A stretch of 64,000 nt of DNA. Source: Poindextera sp963706385 (GTDB lineage Bacteria > Pseudomonadota > Alphaproteobacteria > Caulobacterales > Caulobacteraceae). Positions 52,278 through 60,633 of this stretch are shown in pieces; the first letter of the stretch is position 1; every line of letters begins with the position of its first letter. The stretch is from NCBI GenBank assembly GCA_963706385.1, contig OY970153.1:1364001-1428000 (forward strand), written 5' to 3'. The translations under genes and the position numbers were made by a program. The notes beneath the pieces were generated by a model. It saw only the letters and a list, made by a program, of their open reading frames with translations, searched no databases and was not told the DNA's origin.

Positions 52278-52294
52278 ACCTCGAAAGGAAAACC

Positions 52295-53173
52295 ATGTCG
52301 GTCATCGGCCTCGGCTACGTCGGCCTGAACGTCAGCAGCGTGGACGCCTGGAAGACCTGGGCCCGCGATTTCCTGGGCGCGATGGACGCGCCCGCCTCGC
52401 CCGCGGGCGTCGAGCGCGTCCGGTTCGACGAGCACGCCTGGCGGATCGCGCTGGAGCCCGGCGACAAGGACGACCTGGCCTGGATCGGTCTCGAGGTCGC
52501 CGGCCCCGCCGAGCTGAGCGCCTTGCGGGAGCGCCTGACAGCCAACGGCGTGGTCGTCGAAGACGCCGGCGCGGACCTGCTCGCCGAGCGCGGCGTGATG
52601 GGGCTGGCGCGCTGCCGCGACCCCGAGGGGCTGGGCGTGGAGCTCTATTACGGGCCCACGCATGTCACACATATTCCCTTCGTGTCGCCCGTGGGCGCGC
52701 GCTTCGTCACCAGTGACCAGGGCCTCGGCCACATGGCGCTGGCCACCGGCGACCTTGCCGCCACCCGGCGCTTCTACCTGGATTTGCTGGGATTCCGGCA
52801 GTCGGACATGATCCGCATGGCAATGGGGCCGGACTTCCACATCGATCTCGAATTCTACTACTGCAATCCCCGCCACCACACCCTGGCGATCGCGCCCCTG
52901 CCCATGGCGCCGCCCAAGCGCATGCATCACCTGATGGTCCAGGTGGAGACGCTCGATCAGGTGGGCTTCGCCATGGAGCGCCTGGAGCGGACCGGCACCA
53001 AGCTCACCCAGACGCTCGGGCGACATTCGAACGACAAGATGGTCTCCTTCTATGTGGCGACGCCGTCTGGATTCGAGCTGGAGTACGGCTACGACGCGAT
53101 CGCGGTTGACGGCGAAAGCTGGACCATGGGCCGCCACGACAAGATCTCGAGCTGGGGCCACAAGCGTCTCTGA
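52295..53173 (+). CDS. Type I extradiol dioxygenase (BphC/HsaC/TesB-like)
   Basis: 292 residues from ATG 52295 (RBS AAAGGAAAACC). Two VOC modules; metal ligands are expected at the His of GLGHMALATGD, the His of MHHLMVQVETLD and the Glu of FELEYGYDAI. The two-domain length is that of 2,3-dihydroxybiphenyl or 3,4-DHSA dioxygenases. Performs Fe(II)-dependent meta-cleavage of a catechol made by the preceding monooxygenase. Bicyclic or larger substrates are suggested by the neighbours, not proven. Confidence 0.92.
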   Translation: MSVIGLGYVGLNVSSVDAWKTWARDFLGAMDAPASPAGVERVRFDEHAWRIALEPGDKDDLAWIGLEVAGPAELSALRERLTANGVVVEDAGADLLAERGVMGLARCRDPEGLGVELYYGPTHVTHIPFVSPVGARFVTSDQGLGHMALATGDLAATRRFYLDLLGFRQSDMIRMAMGPDFHIDLEFYYCNPRHHTLAIAPLPMAPPKRMHHLMVQVETLDQVGFAMERLERTGTKLTQTLGRHSNDKMVSFYVATPSGFELEYGYDAIAVDGESWTMGRHDKISSWGHKRL

Positions 53174-53200
53174 CGCAACGGATCAACGCTGGAGCGTCAG

Positions 53201-54037
53201 ATGTCATCCTCCGAAATCGTCAGCCGCATCGTCGAGTTCGACGGGCTCAAGATTCACTACGACGAGGCGGGGAGCGGCCCTGCCCTGATCTTCGTGCACG
53301 GTGGTGGGCCTGGCTCCTCGGGGCTGAGCAACTTCTCGCGCAACATGGTGGCCTTCGCAGACCGCCACCGCGTGATCGCCATCGATCTGCCGGGCTACGG
53401 CCGGTCCACCAAGCTGAAGATCTCCGAGCCGCTCTGGGGCTACTACGCCAAGGTGCTGGCCGGCTTCATCGACGCGCTGGGCCTGGGCAAGGCGCACCTG
53501 GTCGGCAACTCCCTGGGCGGCGCGGCCAGCCTCAAGACCGCCCTCGACTTCCCCGAGAAGGTCGACCGGCTCGTGCTCATGGGCCCGGGCGGCGGCTATT
53601 CGCTGTTCGACAAACAGCCGAGCGACGGGATCCGGTCGCTCGTGACCTTCTACCTGCCGCCGGGACCCTCGCTGGAGCGGCTGAAGGCGTTCCTCAACTA
53701 CCTCGTCTACGACCCTTCCAGCGTTCCCGACGACCTGCTCAAGGAGCGGCTGGAGCGGGCGCTCGATCCCGAGACGGCCGAGTTCATGCCGCTCCGGGTC
53801 GGGCCCAACATGGCGCCGATCGAGGACCTCTGGCGCGAGCGCCTGGACCGGGTGCCGCATCAGACCCTGATCATCTGGGGACGCGAAGACCGCGTAAACC
53901 CGATGGACCAGGGCCTGATCCTCATGCGGCAGATTCCGAACGCGCGGTTCCTGGTGATGCCCCAATGCGGCCACTGGGTCCAATGGGAGAAGGCGGATGA
54001 GTTCAACCGCACCGTCGCCGCCTTCCTCGAGAGCTGA
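53201..54037 (+). CDS. Meta-cleavage product hydrolase (BphD/HsaD-like alpha/beta hydrolase)
   Basis: 278 residues, ATG 53201. Oxyanion segment FVHGGGPGSSGLSNFSRNM, nucleophile LVGNSLGGAASLKTALDFP, acid WGREDRVNPMD and His in PQCGHWVQWEKADEF complete the triad. The GGGPGSSG and GNSxGG patterns are those of C-C hydrolases that split the dienoate formed by extradiol cleavage into 2-hydroxypentadienoate and an acid. Position after the dioxygenase agrees. Confidence 0.92.
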   Translation: MSSSEIVSRIVEFDGLKIHYDEAGSGPALIFVHGGGPGSSGLSNFSRNMVAFADRHRVIAIDLPGYGRSTKLKISEPLWGYYAKVLAGFIDALGLGKAHLVGNSLGGAASLKTALDFPEKVDRLVLMGPGGGYSLFDKQPSDGIRSLVTFYLPPGPSLERLKAFLNYLVYDPSSVPDDLLKERLERALDPETAEFMPLRVGPNMAPIEDLWRERLDRVPHQTLIIWGREDRVNPMDQGLILMRQIPNARFLVMPQCGHWVQWEKADEFNRTVAAFLES

Positions 54038-54046
54038 GGCGACCAG

Positions 54047-54838
54047 ATGACCGCAACCGACACCGTCATCGAAGACATCGCCGCCCGCCTGTTCGCGGCT
54101 CGCGGCGAGCGCCGGAGCATCCCGCCGGTCCGGTCGCTGCTTCCGGAAAAAGACGTCGCCGCGGCCTACAAGATCCAGCAGATCAACGTGCGCCGCGCGA
54201 CGGCGGCGGGCGCGCGCGCCGTGGGCCGCAAGATCGGTCTGACCTCCGAGGCGGTGCAGCGGCAGCTTGGCGTGGACCAGCCGGACTTCGGGGTCCTGTT
54301 CAGTTCGATGAACTATGGTGGCATGGGCGCGGAGTTCGCCGTCTCCAGCCTGATCGCGCCGCGGATCGAGGCGGAGTTCGCCTTTCTGCTCGGTGTGGAC
54401 ATCAAGGACGGTCCTGTGACGCCGGAGCGCGCCGGTCGAGCGGTCGACGCCGTCGCCGTGGCCGCTGAGATCGTCGACAGCGCCATCGCGAACTGGGACA
54501 TCAACATCGTCGACACCGTCGCGGACAATGCGTCGTGCGGTGGGTTCGTGGTTGGTCCGTGGGCTCCCTTCACCGCAGACCTCGACCTGCCGTCGCGCGC
54601 GATGCGTATGACCCGTGATGGCGTCGAAATCTCAAAGGGAAGCGGCGCGGCGACGTTGGGCGATCCGCTCAATGCGCTGGCCTGGCTGGCCGAGACCGCG
54701 ATCGAGGTCGGCGACCCGCTCGGCGTCGGCGAGATCGTGCTGGCGGGGGCGCTTGGACCCATGGTGGTGCTCACCCCCGGCGACTACGTCGTCGAGATCG
54801 ACGGCTTCAAACCTCTTTGGATGAGGGCCAAGGCTTGA
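54047..54838 (+). CDS. 2-Hydroxypenta-2,4-dienoate hydratase (2-keto-4-pentenoate hydratase, MhpD/HsaE family)
   Basis: 263 residues, ATG 54047, 9 bp after the hydrolase. FAH-like fold with GRKIGLTSEAVQRQLGVDQP, APRIEAEFAFLLGVDIK (metal Glu residues) and GSGAATLGDPLNALAWLAE, all typical of the hydratase/decarboxylase group. Adds water to the C5 dienoate released by the hydrolase, giving 4-hydroxy-2-oxovalerate for the aldolase encoded two genes later. Confidence 0.92.
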   Translation: MTATDTVIEDIAARLFAARGERRSIPPVRSLLPEKDVAAAYKIQQINVRRATAAGARAVGRKIGLTSEAVQRQLGVDQPDFGVLFSSMNYGGMGAEFAVSSLIAPRIEAEFAFLLGVDIKDGPVTPERAGRAVDAVAVAAEIVDSAIANWDINIVDTVADNASCGGFVVGPWAPFTADLDLPSRAMRMTRDGVEISKGSGAATLGDPLNALAWLAETAIEVGDPLGVGEIVLAGALGPMVVLTPGDYVVEIDGFKPLWMRAKA

Positions 54839-55767
54839 AGACCAAGGTCGCCATCATCGGGTCTGGCAATATCGGCACGGACCTGATGATCAAAGTGATG
54901 CGCCTATCGAAGACGCTCGAGATGGTCGCGATGGTCGGCGTGGACCCGGCCTCCGACGGCCTCGCCCGCGCCGCCCGGCTGGGCGTGGCCACGACGTCCG
55001 ACGGGATCGACGGTTTCATGCGGATGCCGGAGTTTCAGGAGGTGGGGGTCGTCTTTGACGCCACGTCCGCTGGGGCGCACGCGCGGCACGACAAGCTCCT
55101 CCGCGCTCACGGCAAGCGAGTGGTGGATCTGACGCCGGCGGCGATCGGGCCCTATGTGATCCCGCCGGTGAACGGGGCGCAGCACCTGGACGCGCCGAAC
55201 GTCAACATGGTGACGTGCGGCGGACAGGCGACGATCCCCATCGTGGCCGCCGTCAATCGCGTGAGCCCGGTGATCTACGGGGAGATCGTCGCCTCCATCG
55301 CTTCGAAGTCGGCGGGTCCAGGGACGCGGGCCAACATCGACGAGTTCACCGAGACAACGTCCAAAGCGATCGAGGTGGTCGGCGGCGCCCGCCGTGGCAA
55401 GGCGGTGATCATCCTCAACCCCGCCGAACCGCCGCTCATCATGCGCGACACCGTCTACTGCCTCTGCCAGGGTGGGGAAGAAGCGGCCATCGAGGCCTCC
55501 ATCCTGGAAATGGTCGCCGAGGTCCAGACCTACGTGCCGGGCTACCGTCTCAAGCAGAAGGTCCAGTTCGAGCGCATCGGCCACAACGACCGCCTGTTCA
55601 TACCCGAGATGGCCGAGGACTTCGCCGGGCTGAAGGTGACCGTCTTCCTCGAGGTCGAGGGCGCAGCCCACTACCTGCCGGCCTACGCCGGCAATCTGGA
55701 CATCATGACTTCGGCGGCGCTTCGGACGGCCGAGCGGATCGCCGAGCGCGCGCCGGTTGCGGCATGA
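54835..55767 (+). CDS. mhpF: Acetaldehyde dehydrogenase (acetylating), MhpF/HsaG family
   Basis: 310 residues if started at TTG 54835, overlapping the hydratase stop (TTGA); an in-frame TTG at 54817 would add six residues. NAD motif KVAIIGSGNIGTDLMIKV, catalytic Cys in VNMVTCGGQATIPIV, and FTETTSKAIEVVGGARRGKA. Converts acetaldehyde or propanal plus CoA to acyl-CoA, channelled from the aldolase encoded next (start overlaps by four bases). Start codon choice uncertain, family certain. Confidence 0.92.
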   Translation: MKTKVAIIGSGNIGTDLMIKVMRLSKTLEMVAMVGVDPASDGLARAARLGVATTSDGIDGFMRMPEFQEVGVVFDATSAGAHARHDKLLRAHGKRVVDLTPAAIGPYVIPPVNGAQHLDAPNVNMVTCGGQATIPIVAAVNRVSPVIYGEIVASIASKSAGPGTRANIDEFTETTSKAIEVVGGARRGKAVIILNPAEPPLIMRDTVYCLCQGGEEAAIEASILEMVAEVQTYVPGYRLKQKVQFERIGHNDRLFIPEMAEDFAGLKVTVFLEVEGAAHYLPAYAGNLDIMTSAALRTAERIAERAPVAA

Positions 55768-56816
55768 GCGCGCCGTCCCGCAAGCTCTACATACAGGACG
55801 TCACCCTGCGCGACGGGATGCACGCCATCCGCCACAAGTATTCGCTCGAGCACGTCCGCAAGATCGCGAAGGCCCTTGACGACGCCCGCGTCGACGCCAT
55901 CGAGGTGGCGCACGGCGACGGCCTTTCGGGCTCGTCCTTCAACTATGGCTTCGGCGCGCACACCGACTGGGCCTGGATCGAGGCCGTCGCCGAGGTGCTG
56001 ACGCACTCGGTGCTGACCACCCTGCTGCTGCCGGGCATCGGCACGGTCCACGACTTGAAGCGCGCCTATGACCTCGGGGTCCGCTCGGTCCGGATCGCCA
56101 CCCACTGCACCGAGGCGGACGTGTCCAAACAGCATATCGAGGCTGCGCGGGCCCTCGACATGGACGTCTCAGGCTTCCTGATGATGAGCCACATGAGCCC
56201 ACCTGAGGCGCTAGCGCAGCAGGCGAAGCTGATGGAGAGCTACGGCGCGCACTGTGTCTATGTCACCGACTCCGGCGGCGCCCTCACGATGGACGGCGTG
56301 GCCGAGCGCTTCGAGGCCTACGACCGCGTGCTCGCGCCCGAGACCGAACGCGGCATCCACGCCCATCACAACCTCAGCCTTGGCGTCGCCAATTCCATTG
56401 CAGCCGTCCAGAACGGGGCCATCCGGGTCGACGCCTCCCTCGCTGGCATGGGCGCGGGCGCGGGCAACGCGCCGCTGGAGGTCTTCATCGCCGCCGCCGA
56501 CGTCTATGGATGGGCGCACGGGACGGATCTCTTCGCACTCATGGATGCGGCGGAAGACCTCGTTCGCCCGCTCCAGGATCGGCCTGTGCGGGTGGATCGG
56601 GAGACACTGAGCCTGGGCTATGCGGGCGTCTACTCCAGCTTCCTACGCCATGCCGAAAAGGCCGCGGACACCTACGGCCTCGACACCCGCGAGATCCTCA
56701 TCGAGCTAGGCCGCCGTCGCATGGTGGGCGGCCAGGAGGACATGATCGTCGACGTCGCCTTGGATCTTGTCAGGCGGCGCGAGGAAGCCCGGTCGCCGAA
56801 AGAAGAGGCCGAATGA
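55764..56816 (+). CDS. dmpG: 4-Hydroxy-2-oxovalerate aldolase (DmpG/MhpE/HsaF family)
   Basis: 350 residues, ATG 55764 inside the preceding stop (ATGA). HMGL-like barrel: VTLRDGMHAIRHKYSLEHVR (catalytic Arg and Asp), IEVAHGDGLSGSSFNYGFG, and the metal-binding HAHHNLSLGVANSI. C-terminal DmpG-type communication domain is present (RREEARSPKEEAE end). Cleaves to pyruvate and an aldehyde that passes to the acylating dehydrogenase. Last gene of the operon; the miniature element starts two bases after its stop. Confidence 0.95.
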   Translation: MSAPSRKLYIQDVTLRDGMHAIRHKYSLEHVRKIAKALDDARVDAIEVAHGDGLSGSSFNYGFGAHTDWAWIEAVAEVLTHSVLTTLLLPGIGTVHDLKRAYDLGVRSVRIATHCTEADVSKQHIEAARALDMDVSGFLMMSHMSPPEALAQQAKLMESYGAHCVYVTDSGGALTMDGVAERFEAYDRVLAPETERGIHAHHNLSLGVANSIAAVQNGAIRVDASLAGMGAGAGNAPLEVFIAAADVYGWAHGTDLFALMDAAEDLVRPLQDRPVRVDRETLSLGYAGVYSSFLRHAEKAADTYGLDTREILIELGRRRMVGGQEDMIVDVALDLVRRREEARSPKEEAE

Positions 56817-56817
56817 A

Positions 56818-56959
56818 GGAGGTGTCAAACCAAATTTTTATACCACCGTTCGGCCGGCTCGGACAGGTATCCCATCATTGATTTTGTTAGGAAACCTCGT
56901 GCGAAATTGTTGCGCTTTTGCGGCAAAAATCGCCTCTACTCGATTGCTTTGACAGTGCC
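56818..56959. mobile_element. 142-bp miniature element (MITE), copy 2
   Basis: Same length as copy 1 at 31535 and in the same orientation; differences are scattered substitutions. Ends GGAGGTGTCAAACCAAAT and, as complement of the right end, GGCACTGTCAAAGCAATC. It begins just after the aldolase stop and ends inside a CoA-ligase gene, so it marks the join between two catabolic operons. No target duplication is visible. Confidence 0.8.
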
Positions 56960-57229
56960 GTGCCAGGCGATCAGGGCCTCCGGGCAGTTCTCCAGATGGA
57001 TCAGCACGAAGTCGCCCAGTTGGACGCCCCGCTTTTGCAGGCCGCGCGCAAGGCGGGAGACCAAGAGGTCGAAGGCCGAATAGCTCCAAGTCTTGGGCTC
57101 GCCCGACAGCGGCTCCCAGATCAGGAAGGGCTTGTCGCCAAGCCGGCGCGCCCGCTCGGCCAACAGGCTCTGCACATCGCGCCCGACATAGGGCGAAGTG
57201 GCGGGAGAGCGCCAGTTTGGGCTCGTCAT
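56936..57229 (-). pseudogene. Acyl-CoA synthetase, N-terminal fragment cut by the miniature element
   Basis: 97 residues, minus strand, ATG 57229. MTSPNWRSPATSPYVGRDV and FLIWEPLSGEPKTWSYSAFD are the start of an AMP-binding ligase of the crotonobetaine/feruloyl-CoA type (whole proteins are about 500 residues). Homology ends at CPEALIAWHGT; the last codons and the stop come from the miniature element. No remaining part of the gene is found on the other side. It would have been the fourth gene of the 60532-57276 operon. Confidence 0.85.
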
Positions 57230-57275
57230 GCTTCAGTCCTCCCTGACCTTCATTTCCGACCCGGTTGGGCTGAAG

Positions 57276-58742
57276 TCACTTCAGCGTCGCTTTCCACGCC
57301 CGTACGAGGTCTTCGGAGCGTCCGGTCCCAAAAACGTAGCGATCAGGACGGACCAGGACCGAGGCCGCGTGCCGATTGCCGAGCCAAGAGGCGAACGAAG
57401 CGGCGAAGGGCTTGAGCTTCGGGTCGGCGAGATTGAACACCGAAAGGCCCGGCGTCGCGCTGACCTCCTCTGTGGTGATCAGCCAGGCACCCTCGCCCGC
57501 CACGTCGTCAAAGCGGGCGTCGTTGCTCCAGGGCTGGATGAACAGTTCGCCTGCGGACGCGGTTCCTTCCAGAATGGCGGGTCCGCCGAGCGGCGGGAAG
57601 GCGAAGCCCTCGCCAGGCGTTTCCGGAGGTGCTGCGGCGCGCTGGGCCAGCATGGCGGCGTTCCTCTGGGCGGCGGCCTCTGGATCGAGGATGCAGACGG
57701 TGCGGCCCATCATCAGGGCGAGTTCAATGATCGACTTCACATGGGGCCGACGCTCAACCTGATAGGTGTCGAGGAGCCCCTCGCTCGCTTCACCCTTGAT
57801 GACGGCGGCGAGCTTCCAGGCGAGATTGGCCGCATCGCGCACGCCCGCGCACAGACCTTGTCCCGCGAAGGGCGGGGTCTGGTGGGCGGCGTCACCGGCG
57901 AGGAACACCGGACCGAAGCGCCACTGGTTGGCGATGATGGCGTGGAAGCGGTAGACGGCCTTGCGCTCAAGCATCACCGCCCCGTCCACGTCCCAAGGCT
58001 TCAACAGCTCGGTGATGAAGTCGTCGTCGAGAGCCTGTTCCGAGGTCTCGCCCGGCTTGAGCATGAATTCCCAGCGGTGTCGGCCCGAGCCCATCAGGAC
58101 GCAGGTGGTGGGTCGCGCCGGATCGCAAATTTGAAGATTGATGTCGGGCAGGCGTGAATATTCCTGTACGGTGGTGTCGATCACGAGCCACGGCTCGTCG
58201 AACTGAAGGTCCTCGAAGGTTACGCCACACAACAAGCGCACCCGAGACGAGGCGCCGTCGCAGCCCACGAGATAGCGGGCCTTGACCGTTCGCTCTCCCC
58301 CCGGGGTCTGGAAGCGGGCGACCAACCCGCCCGCCTCGGTCTGATAGTCCAGCAGCTCCCACTCCACACGCAGATCCACCGCGTCCAGGTCAGCGATCCG
58401 GCGACGGATCGCCTCTTCCACCGACGGCTGGTGGATCATGTTGGCGGCCGGCCAGCCGGAGGGCGAGCCTTTGGTTAGGAAGCGCATCAGCACCTGCCGG
58501 TCTGCGGTCAGGAAATCGTACTGTTCGGCGGGGCGGCAAACCGCCATCACCTCGTCGGCTGCGCCGGCCTGCTGGAACACCCGCACTGTCTCATGGTCGA
58601 TATGGGCGGCGCGCGGCAGGGGGAAGATGGTCGGCGACTTGTCAGTCAACAAGGTCTTGATTCCGGACTGCCCTAGCAGCGCAGCTAATGTGTCGCCGGT
58701 CGGCCCCGCGCCGACGACAATCACATCAAATGTCTCGCTCAT
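57276..58742 (-). CDS. FAD-dependent aromatic hydroxylase (MhpA/PheA/TfdB-like)
   Basis: 488 residues, ATG 58742. Class A flavoprotein monooxygenase: DVIVVGAGPTGDTLAALLGQ (FAD Rossmann), YLVGCDGASSRVRLLCGV (DG motif) and FLAGDAAHQTPPFAGQGLCAG (GD motif). Shorter than MhpA (about 550), with a brief thioredoxin-like C-terminus. Introduces a hydroxyl into a phenolic ring, making the catechol for the extradiol enzyme of the same operon. Preceded 3 bp by the FAH-family gene. Confidence 0.9.
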   Translation of the reverse strand: MSETFDVIVVGAGPTGDTLAALLGQSGIKTLLTDKSPTIFPLPRAAHIDHETVRVFQQAGAADEVMAVCRPAEQYDFLTADRQVLMRFLTKGSPSGWPAANMIHQPSVEEAIRRRIADLDAVDLRVEWELLDYQTEAGGLVARFQTPGGERTVKARYLVGCDGASSRVRLLCGVTFEDLQFDEPWLVIDTTVQEYSRLPDINLQICDPARPTTCVLMGSGRHRWEFMLKPGETSEQALDDDFITELLKPWDVDGAVMLERKAVYRFHAIIANQWRFGPVFLAGDAAHQTPPFAGQGLCAGVRDAANLAWKLAAVIKGEASEGLLDTYQVERRPHVKSIIELALMMGRTVCILDPEAAAQRNAAMLAQRAAAPPETPGEGFAFPPLGGPAILEGTASAGELFIQPWSNDARFDDVAGEGAWLITTEEVSATPGLSVFNLADPKLKPFAASFASWLGNRHAASVLVRPDRYVFGTGRSEDLVRAWKATLK

Positions 58743-58745
58743 GTT

Positions 58746-59585
58746 TCAGGCCTCAGCTTCGAAGCGGTTTTCGATGTGACCCAGGCCGTCGATCTCGCAG
58801 CGCACGACATCGCCCGCTTTCAGGAACTGGCGAGGGTCCATGGCCGCGCCGATGCCGCCCGGCGTTCCGGTGAAGATGATGTCGCCTGGCTCCAGGGTCA
58901 TGGCCTGGGACAGGTGTTCGATCTGCTTGAAGACGTTGAACACCAGATGCCGGGTGTTGGAGTTCTGACGAAGCTCGCCATTGACCAGGCAACGGATGCC
59001 GAGGTTATGCACGTCCGCGACGGCGTCAGTCGTGGTGATCCAGGGACCGAAAGGCGCGTGGGTGTCAAAGGACTTGCCCAGCGACCATTGGGGCGTGCGG
59101 TGCTGCCAGAAGCGCTCGGTCACATCGTTGCCGACGCAGTAGCCGAATATGTGCTCCGCGGCCTGCTCGGCCGCAATATGCTTGCCGCCCTTGCCGATGA
59201 CCGCCACCAGTTCGGCCTCATAGTCGACAAAGGGCCCGGCCTTCGGGATCTGCACAGGCGCATAGGGGCCGTTCACCGAGGTGACGGCCTTGGTGAACCA
59301 AACCTGATGCTCGGGCGTGGCCATCTTGCTCTCTTCGATGTGGTCGGCGTAGTTCAGCCCGATGGCGAAGATCTTGCCCGGCCGCAGCACGGGAGCGAGA
59401 AGCTGCGTCTCGGAAAGCGGCTTTCCAGCGCTGGCGGCGACCGCCTTTTCAACACCTGCGCGCGCGGCGGGCCATTGGCGGATCAGCTCGATCATGGTCC
59501 CGTCGAAACCGGCGTCGAACACTTGAGCATCGGACACGACACCGACGCGCGGACCGGAGTCCGACTGGTAAGTGCAAAGCTTCAT
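58746..59585 (-). CDS. Fumarylacetoacetate-hydrolase-family protein
   Basis: 279 residues from ATG 59585 (MKLCTYQSDSGPRVGVVSD); the open frame upstream overlaps the intergenic part only. FAH core: IFAIGLNYADHIEES, metal ligands in VDYEAELVAVIGKGGKHI, and FTGTPGGIGAAMDPRQFL. The family includes hydrolases, decarboxylases and isomerases for ring-cleavage products. In this operon it most likely hydrolyses or decarboxylates the product of the extradiol dioxygenase. Confidence 0.9.
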   Translation of the reverse strand: MKLCTYQSDSGPRVGVVSDAQVFDAGFDGTMIELIRQWPAARAGVEKAVAASAGKPLSETQLLAPVLRPGKIFAIGLNYADHIEESKMATPEHQVWFTKAVTSVNGPYAPVQIPKAGPFVDYEAELVAVIGKGGKHIAAEQAAEHIFGYCVGNDVTERFWQHRTPQWSLGKSFDTHAPFGPWITTTDAVADVHNLGIRCLVNGELRQNSNTRHLVFNVFKQIEHLSQAMTLEPGDIIFTGTPGGIGAAMDPRQFLKAGDVVRCEIDGLGHIENRFEAEA

Positions 59586-59602
59586 GGTGTTTTGTCCTGC
59601 GT

Positions 59603-60532
59603 TCAGAGCGTCATGGGATGACGCGGACCCCACTGGACTCCCAACAGGTCCTGGAAGGTCGCTTTGTTGGAGCCGTCGGCGGCGTTGAACAGGTCGCCGT
59701 CGGTCCAGTGCTCCAGTTCGTTGCCGTAGGGGTCTTTCCAGTAGTCGAAGATCTGGCTGCCCAAGATGTGACGGCCGACGCCCCAGGCCGGGGTGCGGCC
59801 ATCCTTCGTCAGGTGATCATGCCCGAGCATCAGGTCGTCGAAATGGGCCACCTCGAACGCCGCGTGGTTCAGCGCCGGAGCGCGCGGCGACTGAAGCAGA
59901 AAGAGCGTGTGGTGGTCGGTGGGCGTATCGCCACGGTCGCAGCGCAAGAAGGCGCCGATGGCCATGTCGGGCGCCGCCTCGATCTCATCGGAGGTGATGA
60001 GGCCGAAGCGGTCCTTGTACCAGGCTTCCGAGCGCCGGAAGTCGGAAATTTCCAGGACCGCGTGCCCCAGGCGAAGCACGGTGGAGGGGCCCGAGGTCAG
60101 CCTCACCGGCGCCCTCGGGCGGGCGCGGACGCGGGCCGTATTGCGCACCGGCTCAGCGCGAAGCGGCAAGGCGTCGACCGGCGTCTGAGCGGCGACCACG
60201 TCCACGTGATGTCCGTCGGGATCAACCAGCCGAACCACCTGGCCTCCGCCCGGCCAGTCCAAGTCTTCGACCGGAACGCCTTCGCTCGCGGCGAGCTTTT
60301 CCAGGTCGGCGAGGCTCTCGGCCCGGAAGCCGACGGCGAGGAACCGGGCCTCACCCTTTTCCGTCACGTGAAGGACCGGCGAGGTCCCCGCCCCCCGGCA
60401 GAACAGCAAGGTCTCGGTTCTGCGGCTAGGTGTGAGGCCGAAGGCGACGGTGAAACGCTCCATCTCGCCCAGGTCAGGCGCCGCGAACCGCACATGGGCG
60501 ATGTCTTCGATTTTAAGGAGACTCACAGCCAC
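59603..60532 (-). CDS. Extradiol (catechol 2,3-dioxygenase-like) VOC enzyme
   Basis: 309 residues if started at GTG 60532; a second GTG at 60526 has better spacing to the GGGGGG-rich ribosome-binding stretch. Two VOC modules; probable Fe ligands are the His of RLGHAVLEISDF, the His of LNHAAFEVAHFDD and the Glu of GNELEHWTDGD. First gene of the hydroxylase operon, directly behind a palindrome at 60540. Ring substrate unknown. Confidence 0.88.
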   Translation of the reverse strand: MAVSLLKIEDIAHVRFAAPDLGEMERFTVAFGLTPSRRTETLLFCRGAGTSPVLHVTEKGEARFLAVGFRAESLADLEKLAASEGVPVEDLDWPGGGQVVRLVDPDGHHVDVVAAQTPVDALPLRAEPVRNTARVRARPRAPVRLTSGPSTVLRLGHAVLEISDFRRSEAWYKDRFGLITSDEIEAAPDMAIGAFLRCDRGDTPTDHHTLFLLQSPRAPALNHAAFEVAHFDDLMLGHDHLTKDGRTPAWGVGRHILGSQIFDYWKDPYGNELEHWTDGDLFNAADGSNKATFQDLLGVQWGPRHPMTL

Positions 60533-60539
60533 CCCCCTC

Positions 60540-60557
60540 TTCGACTATTTAGTCAAA
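60540..60557. promoter_or_regulatory. Palindrome upstream of the second meta-cleavage operon (likely TetR operator)
   Basis: TTCGACTATTTAGTCAAA pairs at seven of nine positions (GACTA and TAGTC arms plus outer TT and AA). It lies 8 bp upstream of the GTG at 60532, in the 101-bp gap after the TetR gene. A repressor bound here would block transcription or translation of the operon. Confidence 0.55.
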
Positions 60558-60633
60558 GAAACCGCAAAAGGGGCGGGAGGGTCAAGGGGCGATCGTGCGA
60601 AAGGCGGATCGCTTTCTTCAGCCAACGGCGGGG

